Shown here: positions 8,335 to 16,926 of the stretch, in pieces | How positions within the stretch are numbered: position 1 is the stretch's first letter | Layout of the letters: each line of letters opens with the position of its first letter | NCBI GenBank assembly: GCA_022579005.1 | Contig: MU401903.1 | Coordinates: 1 to 16,926, forward strand | Source of the DNA: Poronia punctata | Taxonomy: Eukaryota; Ascomycota; Sordariomycetes; Xylariales; Xylariaceae | Reading direction: 5' to 3' | DNA length: 16,926 bases | Notes under the pieces: generated by a model | What the model was told of the DNA's origin: nothing | What the model saw: only the letters and a program-made list of their open reading frames with translations | Databases searched by the model: none | Translations under genes and position numbers: made by a program

Positions 8335-10141
8335 GACGTCAATCCTGTCGGTGTGGTCCAAGGCAAGGGAAAACGTCGCCGATCATCGGCAGCACAAGGC
8401 CCAAGAAAACAAGCGCTCCTGTCCGATCTGTCGGATACTCAAAAACGAGGTCAACTGGTGCATGGCCGTGTCTGGGAACTGCGATAGAAGTTGCGGATAA
8501 TGAGAAGAGGCTACGAGGGTGAGGGGTCACCCCTAGAAGTTGAGGCCGGCCTATATGAGCGGCATGTGGTCTCCCAGCCTCTCTAGCGCATGAGTATTTC
8601 TCTTTTAAAAAGGCAATGGCGTTGGGTCTGGACGACCCGGTTCTGATGTTTCATGGTTTCGTCTGGGCGGTAGGGAACTTTGTTTTACACAGAGATGAAT
8701 GGATCAAGGCGTTATAGGGTCTGAACCCAGGTCTGTGATACGTATTAAGGTCCATAGAGCCAGGTGATCAATATCACAATATTAAAATACGCTGCTTTTG
8801 CACCCATACAGCCTACATATATATGTCCTATCCGTTTTCGAGTATTACATCTCTAAGGGTAAGGATGCAAGACACCACAACCTAACCGTCTATTCAAGAA
8901 GACCTGTAAAGATTGTACCGCTTGTTGCCTTTTGTTATCCCCAAAATGTTCTGAGAAGAATGGAGATTATTTTATGTTCTAGGCATCCCACGAAGCACAT
9001 GGTAAATCCAGCTATATGCTGACAGCAGTAACAGGTAAGTAAATATCTTGATATACTTGTATGGATTTATGTTACAAGATGTAGAGTTACAAATGTGGTA
9101 GCTAGACGCGAGTGAGAGGAAAGGGCTTCCAGGGTATGTTCTCTCCCACTAGCGGGGAGTACGAGCGTAGTTGAATGTTTGCAGGCAAGCGGCAAGGGCA
9201 GGCAGGCACCAACTCAAAAACGTCACCCAAGACCATGCTTAAAGGTACGGTAAAGGTACATGGAAGTAGGTACCTGCTGCCTCTCAAGCCATATAGATAG
9301 ATGTACATACAGCAGAGTACTTTTAGGTACCCGCATGTCAACAATGAATTGGGCTGTCACCGTAAACGACCTGTCACTGTCAGGGCTAGGAGGTACCTTA
9401 AGTAATGTATCTACAAAAACTTGCAGAAAACGCTTAAGTAAACTACATACATGTAGGTAACCTTGTACTTGTTGTAATAAACTACGACAAAAGGTACCTA
9501 CTTCTTTAGCACCTACCACAGCTTGTTCCAGCTACGCTGTCCTGGCTGTGTTACCTCTAGTGGTCGTAGGGGGTTGTTGTACCTACTAGGTACCTAAGCT
9601 TTGGTTTTGGCGAGTGGTAGGTACAACCATAAGCCTAGCAAGTGGGAAGTGAGCTGGACCAGTGACTTATCGAGGGTCAGTGTTGTCAGCCCATTCAGTC
9701 CATCGACCTCCATCCGATACCATCAAGTATCAAATCAACATCATCAACCCATCACACTTTGTCAACTTCATACATTTGCACCCGCCGCCCAAAGCCATCC
9801 CCACCCCCGATAAACCGGCAGAGAGAAACAGGTGACTACTATCTCCCCGGGTGCTTCCGTAAGCAATTTCGTCCACAACAACAGAGTTATATCGGTGTCT
9901 TTGAGATTCGCCCATCTTAACCTGCTGTTTCTGCCATCACTAGTGGACACCAACCCAACTAACGACCTGGTTCGCCCTGACGCAGTGCGCTTTGCCAGGC
10001 AACCTCGTCATTTGTACCATCGGCCCGACTGTTCTCTAGCAACTCGCCCTATCTATCGAGCGAGCCGGAGGCTGTCATCCTTCGACGCCAAGCTATCTCC
10101 GTCCCTCCTTGTTCCGCCGTTCCCACACATACGCGGCCGAT
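8335..10141. other. Long intergenic region between TAF12 and RPN3
   Basis: No gene is supported. The first few hundred bases should be the TAF12 3' UTR. From about 9240 to 9630 the words TAGGTAC and GTACCTA cluster. From 9454 to 10141 there is no ATG on the + strand, consistent with a long RPN3 leader. A possible leader intron lies at 9859-9943. Reading frames are short and unremarkable. Confidence 0.55.
9576..9627. repeat. Inverted repeat with 11-bp arms upstream of RPN3
   Basis: GTTGTACCTAC at 9576-9586 is matched by its exact reverse complement at 9617-9627, with a 30-nt spacer that itself contains the palindrome TAGGTACCTA. It could form a hairpin or a paired protein-binding site. The function is unknown. 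Confidence 0.75.
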
Positions 10142-12070
10142 ATGCCAGGAAAAACGCCCCAGTCCAACGGAAACGAGCCGGTCGAAAACCGCATTCGTAA
10201 CAATAAGGATGTCGATATGAAGGACGAAAAGTCTTCAATGAAGGGCAAAGGCAAAAAGGGCGCCAAGGACGGTGACGATATGACTGTAGTTGTCCCACCT
10301 TCAAAATCCACAAAGCAATCGTCGCAGCCACCCCCTGTCGACGAAGAAGGCGACGTCGCCATGGGCGAAACAGATCAGGACCAGGATTCCGAGACTAAAG
10401 TCGACCCCGTTACACAGGCCATCACAGGTGAGTCCGGGATGTCGACTTGTTATTCTACATATGAATCGTTATTGACGCATATGCCCGCACTCGCGCCCAA
10501 CAGATATCAAGAGCAATTTCGCCCTGCTCGACCGTGCCGTGGCTTTGTTTGATTCTAGGTTTACATTACGCGCACTGCGGTCCATCTCATCTCTCCGGAA
10601 ACGCCTGACGCCCGAAGTTCTCTCTCAGGCCATCGCCGAGACATTTACTCCGACAAGCGCATCCGCCGGTGTGGCCAAACAGCTCCTCGCCGTCCTCGGC
10701 AAGGCTGACTTACCTTTGGGCCGACAGTTGAGCACAGAGATGGAGATTGACAGCGACCCAAAATCTTCTAAGAATGGCACCAAGAAGGAAACCAAGGATA
10801 CGATTCCCGAGATCGATATCTTCCTAGCGATCCTAATACAGGTCTACCTCTACGACTCCAAGCAGTTTCAACAAGGTGCTGAGTTCTCGAAATCTCTGGC
10901 TGGCCGTATACACTCGCTGAATCGCCGGACTCTGGATTCGCTCTCCGCCAAGGCTTACTTCTACTACTATCTATTCTGTGAGCAGCTTGCGCCGCTCCCC
11001 CCTTCCCCTCGGTCCCCGATCGTCGCAATCCGCCCGGAGCTCTTGGCCGCGCTCAGAACCGCCGTCTTGCGCAAGGATATCGACACACAAGCTTCTATCA
11101 TCGTTCTACTGCTTCGCAACTACCTTCTGACTTCCCACATCACACAAGCCGATCTCTTGGTGTCTCACACGCAGTTTCCGGAAAATGCTGCCAACACACA
11201 AGTTGCGCGGTTCCTGTATTACTTGGGCCGTATTCGGGCAATCCAGCTGCGGTACACTGAAGCGCACGAGCATTTAATCTCTGCCACGCGCAAGGCGCCG
11301 GCGAGCAATTGTGCTCTCGGGTTTGCCCAGACGGCAACAAAGCTTCTGTTAGTAGTCGAACTGTTGATGGGAGATATCCCCGAGCGTGCTACCTTCCGTG
11401 CCTCGAAGATGGAACATTCACTGCGCCCATACTTCCTGCTCGTCCAAGCTGTGCGTGTAGGAAACTTGGAGGACTTTGAGACCACGATCGCCCAGCATTC
11501 CGAGACTTTCCGGCGCGATGGCACCTACTCTCTCATTCTTCGCTTGCGCCAGAACGTGATCAAGACGGGCATTCGAATGATGAGCTTGAGCTACAGCCGG
11601 ATCTCGTTACGTGACATATGCATCCGCCTCCATCTGGGAAGCGAAGAGAGCGCTGAATACATTGTTGCCAAGGCAATCCGCGATGGTGTGATTGAGGCCA
11701 CACTAGATCGGGAGCACGGGTTCATGAAGAGTAAAGAGGTAGGGGATGTGTACGCGACGAGAGAACCCGGAGAGGCATTCCACGATCGGATCAGAGCCTG
11801 CCTCGGCCTTCACGATGAGAGTGTCAAGGTATGTAACAAAATGTTTCCTTTTTACCTGTCTGTTACGTTCCGGTTCCTCGGCAATGTTCTGAAATATCTT
11901 TGCCGCTAACATGGTTCTTCTGACAGGCTATGCGTTTCCCCATGAACCAGCACCGTCTCGAGTTGAAGAATGCCCAGGAAGCACGCGAGCGAGAGCGAGA
12001 AATGGCCAAGGAAATACAAGAAGGCGACTTAGACGAAGACGACCTAGGTGGAGACTTCGAGGGCATGTAA
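10142..12070 (+). CDS. RPN3: 26S proteasome regulatory subunit Rpn3 (PSMD3), 584 aa
   Basis: Exons are 10142-10427, 10504-11828 and 11927-12070; the first junction is phase 1, the second phase 0. Rpn3 is a PCI-domain scaffold of the proteasome lid, needed for lid assembly and degradation of ubiquitinated proteins. Residues 1-95 are a Lys/Asp-rich disordered tail. The conserved part starts at DIKSNFALLDRAVALFDSRF and continues as helical repeats. The PCI region is about 370-505, with the winged helix near 455-500 (SYSRISLRDICIRLHL, then AIRDGVIEATLDREHGFM). The C-terminal Rpn3 tail follows: EAFHDRIRACLGLHDESVK, then AMRFPMNQHRLELKN, ending in an acidic GDLDEDDLGGDFEGM segment. Length is close to human (534) and yeast (523), the excess being mostly N-terminal. 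The ATG at 10142 is the first on the + strand for 688 nt. Exon 3 is too short to stand out as an ORF but matches the family tail. Confidence 0.97.
10428..10503 (+). other. RPN3 intron 1 (76 nt)
   Basis: The donor is GTGAGT at 10428 and the acceptor CAACAG ends at 10503. A TTGAC near 10472 may serve as branch site. Splicing rebuilds an Asp codon across the junction and gives the conserved DIKSNFALLDRA sequence. Confidence 0.92.
11829..11926 (+). other. RPN3 intron 2 (98 nt)
   Basis: The donor is GTATGT at 11829, the branch site CTAAC at 11906-11910 and the acceptor GACAG ends at 11926. Splicing joins ESVK to AMRFP and supplies the conserved Rpn3 C terminus. Retention would add 26 unrelated residues and lose that tail. 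Confidence 0.95.
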
Positions 12071-12773
12071 AGTAGTATGAAACCTATGTATTTTGGGATC
12101 GGTAGTCTTTTCTCTCGCGGCGGTGGCATGTTGAGGGTCTGGGGCTACTATGCCGCCCAGGGACGTACGGCGTAGGCTCGGGACGGCGATAGAGACTGTA
12201 GTAATTGAAACAATCGATGGAGATACGGTTTCAGGCTGTTGATAACGCAGCCGGGTATAGATACATCGGGGCTTCCATTGTACTAGATATGGCAAACTCT
12301 TATCATTCCTGCTCCGACAAAGCACGAGGGCCAAGGGGGGTGCCCATTAGTGAAGGAAGTGGCACGCTTTTGCGTTCCAGGATATGGTTATGATTAGGCA
12401 CTCTCGACCCTCCCAAGGCCCCAAAGCCCGTATAAATGGCCCAGCTTGAAAGATAGCATACGTTTACGCAGAAGTGGTTTTGATGGTTTACTCTTATGAG
12501 TATCACGTGCAAGGTTGTAGGTTACTACTCGTATATGAGTACTCCGTACAAAACGGTGTTACGTAAGCTTCCCCAATCTACAAAGGTTAGGTTACTCTAC
12601 TCGTAGGTACATGTAGTAGGTGGCTAAGAGTACGTACCTGTAAGTAGTTACGAGTAACAGTCGGCAAACACGACAGGAACATTGTAGGTCGATGCAATTC
12701 GGTGGGCTTTTTGCATGGTTTATGCCTGCATTTCCTATCATGCTATCACCCTCTTCACCATCCCGTAGCCAAC
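12071..12773. other. Intergenic region between RPN3 and the acetyltransferase gene
   Basis: No gene is supported in these 703 bases. They hold the RPN3 3' UTR and the promoter and leader of the acetyltransferase gene. Three TACGAGTA octamers occur in either orientation (12526, 12598, 12649), along with TAGGTAC words. Two imperfect copies of a GGTTAGGTTAC-TACTCGTA-like unit lie at about 12511-12533 and 12585-12605. Confidence 0.55.
12431..12437 (+). promoter_or_regulatory. Possible TATA box of the acetyltransferase gene
   Basis: TATAAAT lies 337 nt upstream of the ATG at 12774, flanked by GC-richer sequence. If used, transcription would begin around 12460-12480 and the leader would contain several ATGs. 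Confidence 0.3.
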
Positions 12774-12793
12774 ATGGCGCCTCAGAAGCGTAA
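12692..12793 (+). promoter_or_regulatory. Candidate overlapping upstream ORF of the acetyltransferase gene
   Basis: An ATG at 12692, with in-frame ATGs at 12722 and 12740, opens a frame that runs past the main ATG at 12774 and stops at 12791-12793. A second upstream ORF, 12715-12768, ends 5 nt before the main ATG. Neither is likely to encode a functional protein. Overlapping uORFs usually lower main-ORF translation if they are in the mRNA, which is unproven here. Confidence 0.35.
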
Positions 12794-14921
12794 GCATTCG
12801 CATGACGGTAGCCAAGATCGTTCCACACGAGTACCACCACCAGTTCCTACGCGTCGATCAACGCGTCAGCACCCGGATTCTGGCGCGGAGACAGAACATC
12901 AGCTAAGGAGCGGTCGCATAAGGACCAATTCACTAGAACTGCTTTCTATCGACGACCCGAGCGAAGCAAAGCACCCGATGTCCCGAGCGAGGGACAGCGA
13001 CGTGACGAAAGCGGCCGCCGACCCCACCACCGCGATGAAACAGGCCAGGACTACGAGACACAGGGCAGCTGGCGGATCGGAAACGGTTGTAGTGGCAGCT
13101 CTGTCCCCCGCAGCCAAGAAAAATGTGCAACGTCAACCTCCGGGAGAAGACGGAGGGCAACGAGCAACAATCTTCTTGCCTAAGCAGACACGCCACCACA
13201 ACGCACACCCCCAGAACCGAAGTCGCAACAGCGCACTCCACGTGGGCACCACCAGTTCCGGGCCCAACCCCCGCAAGCGGTCTCGCTCTCCGTCTGGATC
13301 CATATCGAAGCCAAGGGAACGCCTCCCGTCTCCCTCCACATCGCCCGCACTCGTTCCCCGACCATCTCGTCAATCGGCGCGGCCTAAGCCAACAACCACA
13401 GCAGCCCACTCGACCGGCGGGCCTAGCCTTACCCCGAAGCGAAAATCGCACGTTACTTCGAAGACGCCGAGGCCGCCAGGTACACCACATTCAGACCGTA
13501 ACATCGACCAAGTCGTGTTTGGAAATATCTGCTTCAAAGCCTGGTACCCCTCCTACTACGGAAAGGAGGTTCTCGGCGATGTCTCTGCTACTGTGGGGGG
13601 AGGTCACGCGAAGATAGGAGGTGGGAAGCGAGATAAGCTCTTGCTCGACCGCTTATACATCTGCCCTTGCTGTTTCAAATATTCCAGGGAGTTGGAACCG
13701 TGGCGGGGACACATGGAACAATGCGAAAGGAAAGCTAGGGTGCCAGGCATGAAGATCTATACACACCCGCGTCGCTCAATAATGGCGAGCGCTACGGACA
13801 AGGACGTCTCCTCAGATCTCAATCTCCCTACAGGGGCATCGAGGGGCAAAGGCAAAGGCAAGTCTAGTGAGAAGGCGGAAGGTGACACGGCCAATCACGG
13901 GGAATGGAGTGTTTGGGAGGTAGACGGTGAAAAAGAGGGTGTGAGTTTATCATGATATGGTGCGAAACACTGGAAGAGGTGCTAACGAGGAATCTAGCTG
14001 TTTTGTCAGAACCTCTCCCTGTTCGCGAAACTCTTCCTCGATAATAAATCAGTGTTCTTCGACGTCACGGGTTTCAACTACTTCCTTTTAGTCTATACGC
14101 CTCATCTTCCGGAAACACCCCAAGCCTCGCCTTTGCCAGCCACATCAGCCGTCGCCACCAAGTCCGACGATGCGCAGTCGACTACAGCAGATACCTTACA
14201 ACCGCCTCCCAGGCCGCAGATTGTCGGGTTTTTCTCCAAGGAGAAGATGTCATGGGATAACAATAATCTTGCCTGTATCTTGATTTTCCCGCCGTGGCAG
14301 CGCAAGGGCCTAGGTGCCCTGCTTATGGGTATCTCGTACGAGATTTCACGGCGGGAGGGATTACTAGGAGGGCCCGAGAAGCCAATCTCGGAATTGGGGT
14401 ATAAAGGGTATAAACGTTTCTGGGCTGGTGAAATAGTCAGATGGCTTCTCGAGTTGCAGATCCCGTCATCGACTGTCGAGCCTTCTCACATGTTGAGGCA
14501 TTCAGAAAGAGACCAAGACCAAGACCGAAAGCAGGATAATGATGAACTGCTTGAGGAAAACAGCATCATAGTCGATGTTGAGCAATGTTCGCGAGAAACA
14601 TGGATCGTGCCCGAGGATTGCATTGCGGTGCTACGAGATATGGGAGTCATCGAAGAGGCCGGGCTTGGACCACCCAGGAGTAATAAGCAAACTACTAGTG
14701 ATGGGGACGACGCGATCTCGGACCCTAGTGGGCAGGGGAAAGAAGGGGAAGAGAAGCCAGCACTCGTGCCTAGGGTTAGGATCGATAAGGCGGCTGTCCG
14801 TGCCTGGGCGAGAGAGAATAAGCTCGATCTTACTCGTGCCTGTGACCCTGATGGGTTTCTCATACCGGGATATGCTGTGAGAAAGGCGAAGGCGGAAAGT
14901 GAGGGTGAGGAAAAACGATGA
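12774..14921 (+). CDS. SAS2: MYST-family histone acetyltransferase, Sas2-like (696 aa)
   Basis: Exons are 12774-13940 and 13998-14921, joined in phase 0. MYST enzymes acetylate histone lysines with acetyl-CoA; yeast Sas2 targets H4 Lys16. Residues 1-242 are basic, Ser/Pro/Arg-rich and disordered, with nuclear-localisation-like KRK at 5-7. The MYST domain starts near 243 (VVFGNICFKAWYPSYYG). Its C2HC zinc finger has C297, C300, H313 and C317. K406 in LFLDNKSVFFDV matches the autoacetylated lysine of Esa1, C482 in NLACILIFPPWQRKGLG matches the catalytic-site cysteine, QRKGLG (490-495) is the acetyl-CoA loop, and E516 in GPEKPIS matches the catalytic glutamate. The domain carries two extra disordered inserts, about 424-460 and 545-575, plus a charged segment before the C-terminal helix. 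No chromo or Tudor domain is visible, which argues against Esa1; the assignment to Sas2 over Sas3 is moderate (about 0.75). The ATG at 12774 has A at -3. Confidence 0.93.
13941..13997 (+). other. Acetyltransferase gene intron (57 nt)
   Basis: The donor is GTGAGT at 13941, the branch site CTAAC at 13982-13986 and the acceptor CTAG ends at 13997. Splicing joins VDGEKEG to LFCQNLSLFAKLF, matching the MYST consensus (DGKK...YCQNLCLLAKLF). Retention stops after four residues and would delete the catalytic half. Confidence 0.95.
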
Positions 14922-15719
14922 TATATTTAAAACCATGCTGGAGATATGCAGTGGAAATTGAAGGCATCGTTGATCAAAATGGCGCTTTTGTTGTGCCTTT
15001 ATGGTTCGGTTCATTTCGAGTGAAGTTCTCGTGATACCGATCTATACCTAGCAGGAGAGACTAAAGAAACCCATCAAGTATAACGGGAACCAAGTACATG
15101 GCGTAGGATTTTTGATTGGTGGAAATAAGAGAGACATGTTGTGGTTATAAAGCGTTGCTGATACCCAGGAAGAAAACAAGCTCGCAATTTCCTTTTTCTT
15201 TTTTTCCCCCCTGCCCCGAGCTATGATATGTATTGTCTGCAAAGTGATGCCATCTGTTACTTATTGTACCTTTTATAGTAGGTTTTCTGTCTCGTGGCGG
15301 ACTCGGATGAGAGAACGCTTTAGGTCTATATGAGTGAGTATATACCGAACAATTCACGTCTCGGATAAAAGGGGGGGTAAGAATAACTTGTGTGAAAAAA
15401 GGAGAGAATGCCTCTGTTTGACGGAGCTTCTCTTTTCTTGAGCTCTGGACGTCGTCAACTTTTTTTCAAGAAAGTGAAATCCGTAATACATCTATATAGA
15501 GAAACTTTCGTTGTAGATGGTTCGTTTATTATGTACTAGTGATGGGTGTTAACTCATTTCATCTCTATCTACCATAAGACAGAGGGCGAGAGAGAGTGAG
15601 TGAGTAAACACCAACAAGCCCCTCGCTTGCCACCGTGATTGGATGATACCGATCGGAGTGTTGTAGGAGATACCGTGTATACATGGACTTAGGACCTGTA
15701 GTATAGGTAGGTATTTCCC

Positions 15720-15740
15720 TTTTTTTTTTTTTTTTTTTTT
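15720..15740. repeat. Poly-T tract (21 T)
   Basis: A run of 21 T residues lies about 800 nt past the acetyltransferase stop codon. It may be a mononucleotide microsatellite or the reversed poly(A) tail remnant of a retroelement. No adjacent element could be identified. Confidence 0.95.
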
Positions 15741-16280
15741 GCGGTCCGTCGAAATATAAGAAATAGCAGTCAGTTTACCTACCTATGTACGTGATACATT
15801 GGGATCTACTTACGTAGAGACAGACTGAATTAATCTCCTCCCGATATTTCTCGGTGTACCTACCGTAAGAGGGCCATAACGCATAAGTAAAGTAGGTATA
15901 GGTATAAAATATCTATGCCACCGGGTTAGGTAAGTATGTAGTTAGGTCAGGTTAAAAGTAGGTAATTAGAGCGAGAGTATTTCTAATAGATAGATATATT
16001 TCCTAGTCTAGCTTTTTTTTTTCTTCCTCTTCTTATTATTATTACTTACTAGGCACCTATATTATAAAGCAGGAAGCTGAGGGTTAAATGTCTAGACGGC
16101 CGGAATCCCGATCATTTCTTTTATCTATTTAAATTCGGGCCCGGTTCTTTTTACTATGTCCGGGATGGAGTTATAACCTACTAGAACGGTTCCCGGGTAA
16201 AATACCGATACATGTATAGGTAAGTATGTATATAAATTGGTTAGGTTGGGCTAGGTTAGGTGATAAATAGACTTTGCGCT

Positions 16281-16304
16281 TATATATATATATATATATA
16301 TATA
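16281..16304. repeat. (TA)12 microsatellite
   Basis: Twelve uninterrupted TA dinucleotides, likely polymorphic in length. Confidence 0.95.
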
Positions 16305-16599
16305 ACGTGGCCGAGGGAAGGAGAGTACAATCCTTACATCGTTAAACTGCTGAGATTGTGTTGTACTCTAAGATACCTTACCTACTAATACGGTATAGGT
16401 TTCTTAGTCTATTTGTCTGTTCCTTGTAGGTACTGTTAACAGGACCGGACAAGCCTCTTGGTATTTATTAATCTTATAATTTGTTAACGTTTATAGGAAG
16501 TAAAAGGGAGAACTGTTAGAACTAGCAGAATGGCTAAATTGTATGTATTAATTAATGTACGCGTAAAGAGGTAAAACTTCTTTTTTTTGCAAAATCTGC

Positions 16600-16926
16600 A
16601 CATATTAAATAAGTAAAGAAGGACTCCTTATAAGAAGACCTTTTTTTATAGTAGTTTTTATTATAGCTATATAACTTTTATTATATAAGTATTATATTAA
16701 TAATTATTATTTTATAACTTATTAGATTTAATATACTCTTTTAAAATAAGCTAATATATTAGTTTATTTTATAACTATAAATAATACTTTTATTTTATAA
16801 TATTATAGCTTTTATAGTAATAGTTATAATGTTTTAAATTGTTTTAATTTATTTTTTTAGTTTTTTTATACTTTTATAGTAATAAGCTAGTTAATTTTAG
16901 TTTAAATAGCTTTAATATTAACTAAA
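16600..16926. other. AT-rich, CpG-free block (probable RIP-degraded DNA), right edge
   Basis: I see no CpG in this stretch. TpA is very frequent and no ORF is present. It continues to the window edge. Composition resembles the left-edge block, and both suggest RIP-mutated repeats flanking a gene island. Near 16865-16878 the word ATACTTTTATA is the reverse complement of the left repeat's unit with its flank. Confidence 0.65.

Larger units (their letters stand above)
14922..16599. other. Intergenic region downstream of the acetyltransferase gene
   Basis: No gene is supported; frames are short and interrupted. It starts with the acetyltransferase 3' UTR. Further right it is rich in GTAGGTA, GTTAGG and CCTACC words and simple repeats. 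No tRNA, rRNA or transposon protein is recognisable. Confidence 0.5.

Noticed and set aside
9991..9999. PACE-like element (TTTGCCAGG) before RPN3
   Set aside because: Only 7 of 9 positions match the reverse of the yeast Rpn4 site, and another partial match (CTTGCCACC near 15628) lies away from any proteasome gene.
6028..14921. TAF12-RPN3-acetyltransferase run as a functional cluster or operon
   Set aside because: Spacers of 0.7-1.8 kb, each with its own leader features, argue for independent transcription; co-location of housekeeping genes is not evidence of a shared system.
16228..16262. GTTAGG-like words resembling telomere repeats
   Set aside because: Degenerate and few, not the tandem TTAGGG array expected at fungal telomeres; such words also recur through the right-hand spacer.

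Overview
This window looks like nuclear DNA of a filamentous ascomycete (Pezizomycotina, probably Sordariomycetes). The genes have short introns (57-102 nt) with GTRNGY-type donors, CTAAC-type branch sites and YAG acceptors. Coding regions are GC-richer than the AT-rich spacers. The proteins are long and disordered in the way of filamentous fungi. The two ends of the window are very AT-rich and almost free of CpG, as expected of RIP-mutated repeat blocks. The genus cannot be fixed from what I can see.

Layout: 1-345 is an AT-rich block opening with an 8-bp tandem repeat. 346-3153 is gene-poor, with only a pyrimidine-rich promoter or leader near its end. 3154-4092 is a single-exon gene for an acidic, disordered protein of unknown function. 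4093-6027 is intergenic. 6028-8334 is TAF12 (histone-fold subunit of TFIID and SAGA), two exons. 8335-10141 is a long intergenic region with a cluster of GGTACCTA-like motifs and then an ATG-free stretch. 10142-12070 is RPN3 (26S proteasome lid subunit), three exons. 12071-12773 is intergenic. 12774-14921 is a MYST-family histone acetyltransferase, most like Sas2, two exons. 14922-16926 is intergenic with microsatellites, ending in a second AT-rich block.

All four genes are on the + strand and separated by 0.7-1.9 kb, so each is probably transcribed separately. TAF12 and the MYST enzyme both act in chromatin and transcription, and RPN3 acts in ubiquitin-dependent protein turnover. I see no evidence that they form a cluster with a joint function; they are ordinary housekeeping genes in an island between AT-rich blocks. 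I found no secondary-metabolite, defence, mobile-element or CRISPR system. The more unusual signals are in non-coding DNA: an 8-mer (TACGAGTA) repeated only between genes, a GGTACCTA cluster upstream of RPN3, a 688-nt ATG desert before RPN3, and candidate upstream ORFs at TAF12 and at the acetyltransferase gene.
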